Positions 23,105 to 35,536 of a stretch of 64,000 nt of DNA are shown here, one piece after another (position 1 is the stretch's first letter; each line of letters begins with the position of its first letter). The notes under the pieces were generated by a model. It was given only the letters and a program-made list of their open reading frames with translations. It was not told the DNA's origin and ran no database searches. Both the position numbers and the translations under genes were made by a program. The stretch comes from Macrothele yani (Eukaryota > Arthropoda > Arachnida > Araneae > Macrothelidae): assembly GCA_039090855.1 (NCBI GenBank), contig CM077007.1, positions 15,177,515 through 15,241,514 on the forward strand, given 5' to 3'.

Positions 23105-24570
23105 ATATCATCATCATCATCATCATCATTGTCAACCATTATCAATCCACTGCTGGACGAAGGGCTCTCCAAGCCTCTTCCACAACGGTCTGTCTTGTGC
23201 CAGTCTCCTCCATGTTACTCCCACATACTTTCGAATTTCATCCACCCATCTTCCATGCGGTCTTCTTCTGGGTCTTTTCCTGTCCCTTGGAATCCAATCT
23301 AAAATTTTGACTGTCCATCGATGGTCTATTCTTCTGGCAGTATGTCCAGCCCATTGCCATTTCAGGGATTTTACTCTGATCATAATGTCTTCCACTCTTG
23401 TCATTTTTCGGATCCACGTGTTCCTCTTCTTATCTCTCCTGGTTACACCGAGCTGCAACTCTCCATACTGCTTTCAGTTGTCTTCAGCCTTTGTATGTCT
23501 CTTTTAGTTAAGGTCCACGTCTCTGCACCATACGTAAGCACTGGAAGGATGCATTGATCAAACACTTTTCTTTTAAGACATAATGGCATATTGCTCTTGA
23601 AAATTATGCTGTTTCTTCCAAAAGCTCTCCAGGTAAGTTTTATACGCCAATTAATTTCGTCATCATTGTGTCCCTCACTTGATATCTACTGTCCTGGATA
23701 AACGTACGCATCTGTTATCTCCAGCTTTTCTCCATCAATCGATAAATCTTCATTTCTTGTAAAAGCATTGTACATCACTTTTGTCTCCTGAAAGTTCATT
23801 TTTAATCCCACTTCTTTACTCTTGTCAGCAAGTTCCTGGATCATGCTCTGCAGCTCTGATGGGGTAGTTGCAAAAATGACTACGTCATCAGCAAAACGAA
23901 GGTGAGTTAGATAATCTCCATTAATCTTTATCCCTTTGTTTTCCCAGTTCAGTGATTGAAAGACATTTTCCAATTTGGCATTAAAGAGCTTCGGAGATAT
24001 GGTGTCACCTTGTCTCACTCCCTTTCCAATTTTTATGTATGCTGTATTCTCAAACAGGCGAATCTTTGCCCTTGCATTTTCATAGATGTTATTAATAATA
24101 TTAATGTATGCATCTTCAACACTGCAGGATTTCAAAGCCATTTTAACTGCTGATGGTTTCACTGAATCAAAGGCCTTTTCATAATCGATAAAAGCCATGC
24201 ACAATGGAAGTTCATATTCCCTCGCTCTTTCAGTTAGTTCTCTCAGTATGTGAATATGATCTATAGTGCTATAGCCACTCCTGAATCCAGCTTGTTCTCT
24301 CGGTTGAGCCATGTCCAGTGTTACCTTCAAGCAGTGTAAAAGGACTTTAGTGAAGATTTTATAAACCACTGATAGGAGGCTGATAGGTCTGTAGTCCCTG
24401 AGATTCTCAATGTCACCTTTTTTATGTAGCAGGATCATTGTAGCGTTGTTCCAATCCTCAGGAATCTTCCCTTCATTAAGGCATCGAGTGAAAACTTGGG
24501 TGAGGACTGTTTCAATTTCTCCACATGCTTCTTGTATGATGTCTACAGTAATTCCATCTTCTCCTAGTTA
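23105..24570 (-). pseudogene. LINE family A, 5'-truncated copy
   Basis: On the minus strand, the sequence carries the reverse transcriptase from E-D-G-I-T-V-D to the C-terminal QQWIDNG and a (GAT)n tail at 23107-23130. RT landmarks include YRPISLLSVVYK, AFIDYEKAFDS and RFADDVVIF near 23890. Frame breaks near 23690 and 23460 and an early stop near the truncation make it non-functional. The 5' break at about 24568 passes into unrelated sequence. Its start faces the start of the + strand copy at 25090. Confidence 0.88.
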
Positions 24571-25089
24571 CTATAATATATGTCATGTAATGAAATTTAC
24601 AGCAACGAAAGACATACCTTATCACTTTCCTGACGTCACACATTTTCCGGTGTGACTGCCTCAGGGTTCTTAGTACATTCCTTGGGTAATATATTTTTTG
24701 CTTCATGTATCTTTATCTTCTTCATAAACTATACTTACTATCTTGGATTTTACTTTCAAAAATTTTAATATATATATAAATAAGCATAATACAGGAGAAT
24801 TATTCAAAAAAGTTTTGTGAGTTAAAACAATTTAAAAACTTACATTCTACTGCTAAAATATTCCTGTACATTTTGATGAATCTCCAAAATTACATTCAGC
24901 ACTTGAAGCTTTTTATTTCGTATCCCACACATCTTCAGAAGTAATCAAGATTCACGTCCTCACTGTCCGCAAAGAATACATATGTGTACTGATTGAACAA
25001 TTACATATATCATAAGATATGTGTAAATTTGATATTTCAACTGGCCATGTTCATAAGAACTACTCTAATTAAGCACCAGATTTATGTGA
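24571..25089. other. Spacer between two divergent family A copies
   Basis: About 520 bases with no family A sequence and no coding signal. It probably represents the older intron. Confidence 0.5.
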
Positions 25090-27329
25090 TACATGGAGAC
25101 ATCCAAATGGGACGACAAGTGAAATTGATTTTATTATGTGTAACAAAAAATTCGTCGTAGAAGACTGCAGTGTGCTAAACAAGTTCAACACAGGTAGTGA
25201 CCATAGATTGGTGAGATGTAAGATGCACCTCAACACTAAACTTGAACGTGGCAAGCTCATAAGACAAACAAAATCTATTGACATAACCAACCTTAAAAAA
25301 CACCATAATACCTTCAAGTTAGAACTGAAGAACAGATTCTCTGCTTTAGAAGGCCTAACATCAGAAGAAGTGGATATTTCTGAAGTTAACAGAAAAGTAA
25401 CCAAAGCTCTTATGGAAACAGCAACAAAATTAGCTGGGTCTAAGAACAAGTTGCATGTGAACAAATTATCAGGAAAAACCAAAATGTTGATGCAAAAAAG
25501 AAGAGAGATGAGGACAACTAAAGAAGATGTGACTTCCAAAGTGGAATATATAGAGCTATGCAAGACAGTAAGAAAAAGTATCACTGAAGACGTAAGGAAA
25601 TTCAACTGTGAACTAGTGAGGAAAGCAATTGAAAACAACCAAAGCCTAAAGATAGCAAAGGGACATCTCAATAAGGGAAGAAAACAGATTATGGCACTGA
25701 GAAAAGAAGATGGTTCTGTAACAAGAAATAGAGGCGAAATTTTGACAAGAGTGAAAGATTTCTACTCCAAATTATATGAAAGGGATGATATATGCACTCC
25801 AGACATCATGAAAGATACCAGTACCAGAGTTCCTCCAGTCCTTCCAGCAGAAGTTGCACATGCAATCAAGAACATGAAGTGAGGAAAAGCTCCAGGAGAA
25901 GATGGAATTACTGTAGACATCATACAAGAAGCAAGTGGAGAAATCGAAACAGTACTCGCCCAAATTTTCACTCGATGCCTTAATGAAGGAAAGATTCCTG
26001 AGGATTGGAACACCGCTACAATGATCCTGCTACATAAGAAAGGTGACATTGAGGATCTCGGAAACTACAGACCTATCAGCCTCCTATCAGTAGTTTATAA
26101 AATCTTCACTAAAGTTCTTTCACACCGCTTGAAGGTAGCATTAGACATGGCTCAACCGAGAGAACAAGCTGGATTCAGGAGTGGCTACAGCACAATAGAT
26201 CATATCCACGTGCTGAGAGAACTAATTGAAAGAGCGAGGGAATATGAACTTCCATTGTGCATGGCTTTTATCGATTATGAAAAAGCCTTTGATTCAGTGA
26301 AACCATCAGCAGTTACAATGGCTCTGAAAACCTGCGGTATTGAAGATGCATACATTAATATTATTAATAACATCTATGAAAATGCAAGTGCAAAGATTAG
26401 GCTGTTTGAAAATACAACACACGTAAAAATTGGAAAGGGAGTGAGACAAGGTGACACCATATCTCCGAAGCTCTTTAATGCCACATTGGAGGGTGTTTTT
26501 CAGTCGCTGAGCTGGGAAAACAAGGGGATAAAGATTAATGGAGATTATCTAACCCACCTTCGTTTTGCTGATGACGTAGTCATTTTTGCAACTACCCCAT
26601 CAGAGCTGCAGAGTATGATCCAGGAACTTGCTGACAAGAGTAAAGAAGTGGGATTAAAAATGAACTTTCAGAAGACAAAAGTGATTTTCAATGCTTTTAC
26701 AAGAAATGAAGATTTATCGATTGATGGAGAAAAGCAGGAGATAACAGACACGTACGTTTATCTTGGACAGCAGATATCAAGTGAGGGTCACATTGATGAA
26801 GAAATTAATCGGCGTACAAAACTTGCCTGGAGACTTTTGGAAGAAACAGCATAATTTTCAAGAGCAATATGCCATTATGTCTTAAAAGAAAAGTGTTTGA
26901 TCAATGCATCCTTCCAGTGCTTACGTATGGTGCAGAGACGTGGACCTTAACTAAAAGAGACATACAAAGGCTGCAGACAACTCAAAGAAGCATGGAGAGG
27001 TGCATGCTTGGTGTAACCAGGAGAGATAAGAAGAGGAACTCGTGGATCCGAAAAATGACAAGAGTGGAAGACATCATGATCAGAGTTAAATCCCTGAAAT
27101 GGCAATGGGCTGGACATACTGCCAGAAGGACAGATCATCGATGGACAGCCGAAATTTTAGATTGGATTCCAAGGGACAGGAAAAGACCCAGAAGAAGACC
27201 ACATAGGAGATGGGTGGATGAAATTCGAAAGTATGCATGGGTGACATGGAGGAGACTGGCACAAGACAGACCGTTGTGGAGGAAACTTGGGGAGACCTTC
27301 GTCCAGCAGTGGATTGATAATGGTTGACA

Positions 27330-27360
<31 letters not shown>
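25090..27360 (+). pseudogene. LINE family A, copy 2 (5'-truncated)
   Basis: It begins abruptly inside the endonuclease coding region (TGGAGACATCCAAATGGGAC) and continues to QQWIDNG and a long (GAT)n tail at 27328-27360. It is very similar to copy 1. An in-frame TGA at about 25879 replaces the CGA seen in other copies, and a one-base loss near 26834 (GAGACTTTTGG) shifts the frame. The RT blocks NYRPISLLS, AFIDYEKAFDS, GVRQGDTIS and RFADDVVIF are intact. Confidence 0.9.
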
Positions 27361-27365
27361 CATTA

Positions 27366-30300
27366 TGAGGGGCTCTGACGACCGCCAATAGCGGTATAAC
27401 TATACCATTGGGATTAGAGGAAATGCTATCCCACACTCACCAACCCGCTTGGCCAGCGTGATGAGTTATGGCCAAACCCCTCCAAAATGACTCCACAACT
27501 TAAATCTTGGCCCTCAGTCTCCGGCAGCTGGAATGTACCAGGCCAAGGCAGCGGCCAGTGCGACATGAAGGCAGAGGGTGCTAAGAATCCCCGGAGGACC
27601 GGACTAGGCTGCCATCTGATGCTGACCTTGGCTACGTATAATGGACGCTCCCCATCTTCTGATTCAAGGCTTCTTGAATTGGAAGAGGAACTACAAAGGA
27701 TCAAGTGGGACATCGTCGGGCTAAGTGAGGTAAGGAGAAAAGGAGAAGATCTCATTGAACTGAAAAGTGGACATCTCTTCTACTATCGTGGGACTGATAC
27801 TGGCAGAACTAGTGGTGTTGGATTTATAATAAACAAGAAACTGAAGCATAAGGTTGTAGAAGTTGAAAGTTCCTCTGACAGAGCTGCACGACTCGTTATC
27901 CAACTCTAGAGAAGATACCAGGCTCAGATTATTCAAACTAATGCACCCACCACAAGTCATCCTGAAGAAGAAATTGAAGAATTTTATGAGGAAATTCGTC
28001 GTCTAAATAATAAAGGTAAGCAGCACTTAAAGATAATTATGGGAGATTTCAATGTACAAATAGGGCAACGGCAACAGAATGAAACTTCAGTAGGTAAATT
28101 TGGTCACGGCAACAGAAACCAACGTGGAAATACTCTCGTAGAGTTTGCAGAGGCAGAAGGGTTTTTCATCTTGAACTCGTTTTTCAAGAAAAAGCCACAC
28201 AGGAAATGGACATGGAGACATCCAAATGGGATGACAAGTGAAATTGATTTTATTATGTGTAACAAAAAATTCATCATAGAAGACTGCAGCTTGCTAAACA
28301 AGTTCAGCACAGGTAGTGACCATAGATTGGTGAGATGTAAGATGCACCTCAACACTAAACTCGAACGTAGCAAGCTCATAAGACAAACAAAATGTATTGA
28401 CATAACCAACCTTAAAAAACACCATAATACCTTCAAGTTGGAACTGAAGAACAGATTCTCTGCTTTAGAAGCCCTAACATCAGAAGAAGTGGATATTTCT
28501 GAAGTTAACAGAAAAGTAACCAAAGCTCTTATGGAAACAGCAACAAAATTAGCTGGGTCTAAGAACAAGTTGCATGTGAACAAATTATCAGGAAAAACCA
28601 AAATGTTGATGCAAAAAAGAAGAGAGATGAGGACAACTAAAGAAGATGTGACTTCCAAAGTGGAATATATAGAGCTATGCAAGACAGTACGAAAAAGTGT
28701 CACTGAAGACGTAAGGAAATTCAACTGTGAACTAGTAAAGAAAGCAATTGAAAACAACCAAAGCCTAAAGATAGCAAAGGGACATCTCAGTAAGGGAAGA
28801 AAACAGATTATGGCACTGAGAAAAGATGGTTCTGTAACAAGAAATAGAGGCAAAATTTTGGCAAGAGTGAAAGATTTCTACTCCAAATTATATGAATGGG
28901 ATGATACATGTACTCCAGACATCATGAAAGGTACCAGTACCAGAGTTCTTCCAGTCCTCCCAGCAGAAGTTGCACATGCAATGAAGAATATGAAGCAGGG
29001 AAAAGCTCCAGGAGCAGATGGAATTACTGTAGACATCATACAAGAAGCAAATGGAGAAATCGAAACAGTACTCACCCAAATTTTCACACGATGCCTAATG
29101 AAGGGAAGATTCCTGAGGATTGGAACAACGCTACAATGATCTTGCTACATAAAAAAGGTGACATTGAGGATCTCGGAAACTACAGACCTATCAGCCTCCT
29201 ATCAGTGGTTCATAAAACCTTCACTAAAGTTCTTTCACACCGCTTAAAGGTGACACTGGACATGGCTCAACCAAGAGAACAAGCTTCAGGAGTGGCTACA
29301 GCACAATAGATCATATCCACGTACTGAGAGAACTAATTGAAAGAGCGAGGAAATATGAACTTCCATTGTGCATGGCTTTTATCGAATATGAAAAAGCCTT
29401 TGATTCGGTGAAACCATCAGCAGTTACAATGTCCCTGAAATCCTGCAGTATTGAAGATGCATACATTAATATTATTAATAATATCTATGAAAATGCAAGT
29501 GCAAAGATTCGGCTGTTTGAAAATACAACACACATAAAAATTGGAAAAGGAGTGAGACAAGGTGACACCATATCTCCGAAGCTCTTTAATGCCACATTGG
29601 AAAATGTCTTTCAATCACTGAACTGGGAAAACAAAGGCATAAAGATTAATGGAGATTATCTAACCCACCTTCGTTTTGCTGATGATGTAGTCATTTTTGC
29701 AACTACCCCATCAGAGCTGCAGAGTATGATCCAGGAACTTGCTGACAAGAGTAAAGAAGTGGGATTAAAAATGAACTTTCAGAAGACAAAAGTGATGTTC
29801 AATGCTTTTACAAGAAATGAAGATTTATCGATTGATGGAGAAAAGCTCGAGATAACAGGCACGTACATTTATCCAGGACAGCAGATATCAAGTGAGGGTC
29901 ACATTGATGAAGAAATTAATCGGCTTACAAAACTTGCCTGGAGAGCTTTTGGAAGAAACAGCATAATTTTCAAGAGCAATATGCCATTATGTCTTAAAAG
30001 AAAAGTGTTTGATCAATGCATCCTTCCAGTGCTTATGTATGGTGCAGAGACATGGACCTTAACCACAAGAGACATACAAAGACTACAGACAACCCAAAGA
30101 TGCATGGAGAGGTGCATGCTTGGTGTAACCAGGAGAGATAAGAAGAGGAACTCGTGGATCCGAAAAATGACAAGAATGGAAGACATCATAATCAGAGTTA
30201 AATCCCTGAAATGGCAATGGGCTGGACATACTGCCAGAAGGACAGACCATCGATGGACAGCCGAAATTTTAGATTGGATTTCAAGGGACAGGAAAAGACC

Positions 30301-30462
30301 CAGAAGAACACCACATGGAAGATGGGTGGATGAAATTCGAAAGTATGCGGGAGTGACATGGAGGAGACTGGCACAAGACAGACCGTTGTGGAGGAAACTT
30401 GGGGAGACCTTCGTCCAGCAGTGGATTGATAATGGTTGACAATGATGATGATGATGACATCA
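27366..30462 (+). mobile_element. LINE family A, copy 3 (full length, inserted in the tail of copy 2)
   Basis: This copy has the complete 5' leader (AGGGGCTCTGACGACCGCC) and the (GAT)n tail, about 3.1 kb. The endonuclease frame starts near 27568, with an in-frame stop TAG at about 27907 where the other copies have TCG. A one-base loss near 29095 and a four-base loss near 29286 (AACAAGCTTCAGG) further break the frame. GATGACATTATGA precedes it and GATGACATCATGA follows it, a likely target-site duplication with one change. Confidence 0.9.
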
Positions 30463-31014
30463 TGAACATATTCAAAAATAATAACTACAATTGTTAAGGA
30501 AGAGAATACCATTTTATCATAAACAGTCTAGTAATGATTGACCATGCAGCTTAGCCGAGTTTGCATTATTGGAAGTTATAGTGGTAAGAATTCATAATAT
30601 ACAGTGGATTTTGAAGTTTTAATTGTCTTGAAACAAAATTCTGTGACTAGTTTCATGATTCATGCAATAAACTTTGGAAAATGAGATTTGTGCCGACTGG
30701 TGCAAAGTTTTTAAAACTCCTTGAACAATGTGAAAATATGCAGCATGGTTTATTTCCATTTTATTTAGTGCAGTCACTGCATTGATTTTTAGCCTTTGGC
30801 CTTCCTGAGTTCTCTTGAACTTTGAAAGACTTGGTAAATTTTCAAGGTCTGTATCAGTTTTGTAGTGCTTTTTAGTGTCAATTTTGGTAGAGCACTCATT
30901 GACTTGAGATATTGTCTGTAATCAAATATGAAGGTAAAATGAAGATGCTAAAGAAAATATTGGAATAAATGCAGACACAAGCATGTAACTATGAGGAAAG
31001 CTAGTAAAAAAAAC

Positions 31015-31046
<32 letters not shown>

Positions 31047-31446
31047 AAAACAAGGGAGCTTTCAACTGATAACTTCCATGATATTTAACTGTCATCCAAG
31101 TTTTACGAGAGATCTTCTTTGCCCTCCAGTTACTTTACTTGACTTTGGTGTTCATTTTTTATCTTTAGCACTTCTGTGTTAGAAAAGTCAGTGCTGAAAA
31201 AAAGACTTACTTTTAGTTATGTTTTATAGGGATTTGGTTGATGGGTCCGAGTCCCTTTGTCCTTAAGGCCTTTGACCACTGTACATCCTGTGTAATCTGG
31301 TTTGGTGCTGACGATGGTGAAGTTTTCAATAAAATTAATAAACTAGTAGGCAGTTTAAAAAATATATTAATGATTTTCACTCTTATAAATTTATGAAATA
31401 CCCTAAAACTATTTATAAAATTTTGTTAAATGTGTTTCTTCCATAG
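30463..31446. other. Intron sequence before VWC exon 4, with a poly-A run
   Basis: No coding signal. A run of about 27 A at 31017-31044 is the only notable tract. Confidence 0.5.
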
Positions 31447-31621
31447 ACTGCATTTATGAAGGACGTTTGGTCATGGATCGAATGCAGTTCTCCTCCAGAT
31501 GATCCTTGCACTAGATGCACCTGTATGAAAGGAAGTATCACCTGCTCTAGAGAAGCATGTCCCCAGTTACTTTGCAGGAAAACAGAACAACCTCCAGGAG
31601 CTTGCTGCCCAATTTGTAAAG
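31447..31621 (+). CDS. VWC exon 4: a whole VWC domain with a one-base frameshift
   Basis: The exon lies between TTCTTCCATAG and GTAAAT. It starts in the expected phase (G+AC = Asp) as DCIYEGRLVMDRMQFSS and would then hit TGA. The rest of the domain, PPDDPCTRCTCMKG through PGACCPICK, is intact but in the next frame. The exon is 175 bases, whereas a phase 1-1 exon here should be a multiple of three, so there is one surplus base in the stretch around 31488-31500. The domain sequence on both sides is well conserved, which favours an assembly error or a very recent mutation over long decay. Confidence 0.8.
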
Positions 31622-32699
31622 GTAAATCTGCAATGAAAATACGCTATACAATTTTAAGTGTGTATGGGTGCAGTTTTAATGTACTTGTCAACATCTTAAA
31701 AGTTTTGTATTTGCATGATTTATGTCAGGCACATATTCAGGAATTTTGTTTGGGGGATCCGAGTCTGAGCAAAAACTAAGAATGATTTATATGTAGCAGA
31801 TGTAGGTGGCAAGTTGTATTGACCATATGCTGCACTAACCTGTCGCATGCACAGTGCACATTATACTATACCACATCTCTTCGGGGAAGGGGGCACGGAA
31901 GGGGAACCCTGGTATTATAGATACAGATTTTCAAAATTATATAATTGAAATAAAATAATAAATTAGGTTTGCTACTAGGTATAAATGAAAAGACCAAATG
32001 CAAAATTTATATAAATATATTAAACTGCCAATTTAAATTGCACAAAAACTTGCCTTGAAGGTCATTTATAAACAAAGCATTCTGTATTCATTAATTAATT
32101 TTAATAGACTACATAAAGAAGCTTAAGAAGTTCTTTACTGCCTTTAATATGTAGGTAGCTGTAGGCCCAGGCTTGGATTCAGGGTAAGGGTACCGGAACA
32201 TAGGCAGAGGGCACATGTTCCCGGGTGCCCCTCCCTACCCAGTTACAGATTTTTTAATTACTTCCTCTGAAATAATTTTGTGGACAATTACTAAGAAAAT
32301 GATAAAAAAAAAATCTGCATATTTTTTTGTTGGGTTATGGAGGGTTGTGGGGAGTCCAGGCCCCCTGGAACCCTTCCTTGGATATGTGCTTTGTTTATGT
32401 AGTTTTTTTCAATATCCATGGGCACAAGCTATACAACAGGAAAACACTTTTGCCAACTATGAGCACAATCCATTCTTGCTATTTACAAATGAACATCATT
32501 TTAACCTTCTAAATTATCATTATTTTAAAGCACTTTTATTAGCTTCCAGATATTTTAAAGTTCTTTATTGACTTATAGTTCAAATTTTCACATATATTTT
32601 TGAATTTTGATTTGAAGATTAGACAACATTTTTTTATGATTGCCTGCTATAATGTTTTTCTCTCTTTATATTGTTTTGTCTTGACCTAAAAATTTCCTT

Positions 32700-32732
<33 letters not shown>

Positions 32733-32736
32733 CCAG
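31622..32736. other. Intron between VWC exons 4 and 5
   Basis: No transposon recognised. A GC-richer patch at 31870-31910 and 32160-32240 stands out from the AT-rich background but shows no coding pattern. The intron ends in a run of about 30 T directly before the exon 5 acceptor. Confidence 0.5.
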
Positions 32737-32913
32737 GTTGTGTGGATGGTAAAGGTGTTTCTATTCCACATGGTCACCAATGGGTTCATCCATCAGATTT
32801 ATGTCAGATGTGTATGTGCAATGAAGGAGTTAGTCGGTGTGAAAGAAAAATGTGTGATGTAAGATGCACCCACCCTGTGAAGAGACCTGACCACTGCTGT
32901 CCTGATTGTCAAA
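32737..32913 (+). CDS. VWC exon 5: a whole VWC domain
   Basis: The acceptor follows an unbroken run of about 30 T and CCAG; the donor is GTAAAA. With the carried G it reads GCVDGKGVSIPHGHQWVHPS, then L-C-Q-M-C-M-C, and closes with RPDHCCPDCQ. Length is 177 bases (59 codons), phase 1 at both ends, so it could be skipped without changing frame. All ten VWC cysteine positions appear to be occupied. Confidence 0.87.
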
Positions 32914-33172
32914 GTAAAACTTTTTCAGCATTTCCATTTGATTCTTTGAATTTACCATAGTTCTTATTTTTTAAATAAAGGCTTTATGCATTTGTTAATG
33001 TTTGAAATTAAAATGCAAAATTCATTTCATTTCTTATTTCTGAAGTCATCAGGTTAGTGGTTACTTCTTTCAAGAAAAAAAACTTTGTATTAGATCTTGA
33101 AATTACATTGTGTTCAGATCCTGTTCTCAAAAACTGGTGAATAACTCAGCACCAGGTGACAAACAATCAATA

Positions 33173-33211
<39 letters not shown>

Positions 33212-35134
33212 AAGGTGGCCAGATCTACATATCATTCCAAACATTAGCATTTAGGTTTCCTTATAATTTGATTACCAGTGGAAGAAAGTGGCTTAAGATG
33301 TCCCAGACCTGTCAGCCATGGTTTTCGCTGCATAACAATTCATAAAAAATTTAATCTGGTTGTGGCAACTATCATCAGGAACATAAAGATACAGATCTGG
33401 TAAACAACCAAAATGTTTCCATTTGAAAACTTTGATTGAAAATGACAAGAGACACAGGGTTTGAAAATTCCCATACATGTTTTTTATTTTGCATGACATA
33501 ACCTTGAATTGTGTGTTTTACTACTGCTTTGAAAGAAAAAATTTATTAAAGAAATCAATACGAGTAACTTCTGCTACCATGAAATTTGGGGGGGGGGAAG
33601 TAGGTGCACCAAAAAATAGTGCAACAGCAGACAATTTTTTAATTTTTTAAGGAGAACAGCAGAAGACAAAAGATAAGGAAAACACCAGCAACTTAATTGT
33701 CTCCACCCAGCTTTTCAGTCATTCTAACAGTAGATGTAACTGACATGAAAGTGGTAGGAGGTATTTCAGATGGATTCAGTGGCATGACAAAATTACTAAT
33801 GCAAAGATTAGATTTGAGTTGGGTATTTTCTGTACAAAAAGACAAAGTTAATGAAAATATACTTTGATGGTTTGAGCTTGTGTTTTACCGGTGAGAGGAA
33901 AGATTACCATAGCAGTATTTTGTTCTGAGGTAACCGGTTTGACCTAAAACAAGCTGGTTTAATGGTGTAGAATTGGCTTTCATTGATAGAGGTTTGCTGG
34001 AAGAAGAAAATTTTGCAATGGAACAAAAGAGAAAAAGAAAGTTTTTGTATGTTCAGCCTTAATTTCAGAGCTGCCAAGTGTCTTGGTTTACGCAGATTCC
34101 GCCAGATTTTGAAAACATTTTGCGGAAATCCGCTTTTTCTACAAAAAATCTGGTTTTGTGGTTTTCTTATTTTGTTATTTTATTTATTTATTATGCATGG
34201 TATTTTGTTTTCCTCATTAATGACATCAGCCATAATTTTTTTCCAGCATCAATGCTGGCTGTGGGAGTCGGTAGCGAATGGAGATAAATGTCTTTTTGTT
34301 AATCCATGGCACTTCTGGCACCAAGGTCATGAGCCCTGTGATGGTAGCAAGACAGTCAGTGGCTTGGAAACTTGAAGTACTGGTTTATGATGTCACATCC
34401 ACGGCACTTGTGCAGAGCCTCATGGGAGTGGGAGGCTGTTTATATGTTTGCTAATGCTCAAGTTGAACTCCGATTCCTCTACTTTGTTCCATTTTTCAAA
34501 CCAAACAAGTTATGTTGCAAGTTATTATTTTAGTTCACAGCACTAGAATAGGGCTGTGAACTACCTAACACAGCACTCTAAAAGTGAAACTCATTAACAA
34601 AGTTTGCTAATCTTATTTTATACTTAAATACTAATTTTTTTTGTAAATATTTCTTTATTTGAATTAAGAAATTAACTGTAATAAACAATAAAGAAATCTA
34701 TAATGTATAATTTTATTATTTATAAATTGTAAATATGCCCACCGCTGAATGCCTGTTGATGTCCCGGTTTTTGATTTTGAAAAGTTGGCAGTCTGTAATT
34801 TTTATGTTATTATTGATTTTTAATTTTCTGTTTTCACAATTTGTGTAAATGTGTTATACTTCACCATCCTGAATGTTTGCTAATTTTGGGTATATAAATG
34901 TGACATGATAATGAATGAATTTATTGAAATAAATGTTTACCATAAGTCCTAGTTGAAATATAAATTCAAGGGATCAAAATAATTTTCAAACTTATTATAA
35001 AGATGAGAATAAATTTGCATATTATTAATTTCCAAATTTTTTTCCTCTGTCATGAGTTGGAAGTAGGTATGTTTGTTTGCCAAATATTTGATTTCACTGG
35101 TCAGTGTAATGAATGCACTTGCTATCCATTATAG
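32914..35134. other. Intron between VWC exons 5 and 6
   Basis: AT-rich, 2.2 kb, with a run of about 36 A at 33174-33209. The open frame at 33983-34375 shows no domain or repeat signature, so I do not call a gene. Confidence 0.5.
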
Positions 35135-35218
35135 GATGCCAGTATGAAGGAAAAATATACCAAAATAGAGGAGAAGTTCCATCTAAAGATCCATGTAAAA
35201 GGTGCATTTGTTATGGAG
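35135..35218 (+). CDS. VWC exon 6: first half of a VWC domain
   Basis: The acceptor is ATCCATTATAG and the donor GTATGT. The exon reads R-CQYEGKIYQNRGEVPSKDPC, then K-R-C-I-C-Y-G, the opening half of a VWC domain. It has 84 bases, phase 1 at both ends, and its last G joins GT of exon 7 to give Gly. Confidence 0.85.
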
Positions 35219-35536
35219 GTATGTTGAAACTCTGTTATGTATCAATGGTTTCCTGGCAGCTAAATATGCATGCAAAACAGCACATCAAATATGTTTCATA
35301 AAAGGAATTTTATATACTTTTGGTGTATTGAACTGGAATAAATATTAATTGTAGAATTCACATTTGCATGTATTTTGTTTTCAGTGAGTAATAATAATAT
35401 AAAAATTCTTTGCATTGTTTCCAGAGACATATCACTAGGATAAAATTTAGGGATGCAAGGTGAGGTGATGCACAAACATATATAGTCTCTCCTTGACAAA
35501 TGCCAACCCTGCCTTCTTGTGGTGCATCCTGTTCCC

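Noticed and set aside
25069..25671. 200-codon open frame on the minus strand (and similar ones at 4515-5168, 28104-28853, 48861-49394)
   Set aside because: Each lies exactly opposite family A coding sequence in every copy and shows no domain. They are antisense shadows of the reverse transcriptase.
33983..34375. 130-codon open frame in the intron between exons 5 and 6
   Set aside because: Composition is that of AT-rich intron, with no domain, no splice context and no repeat match recognised.
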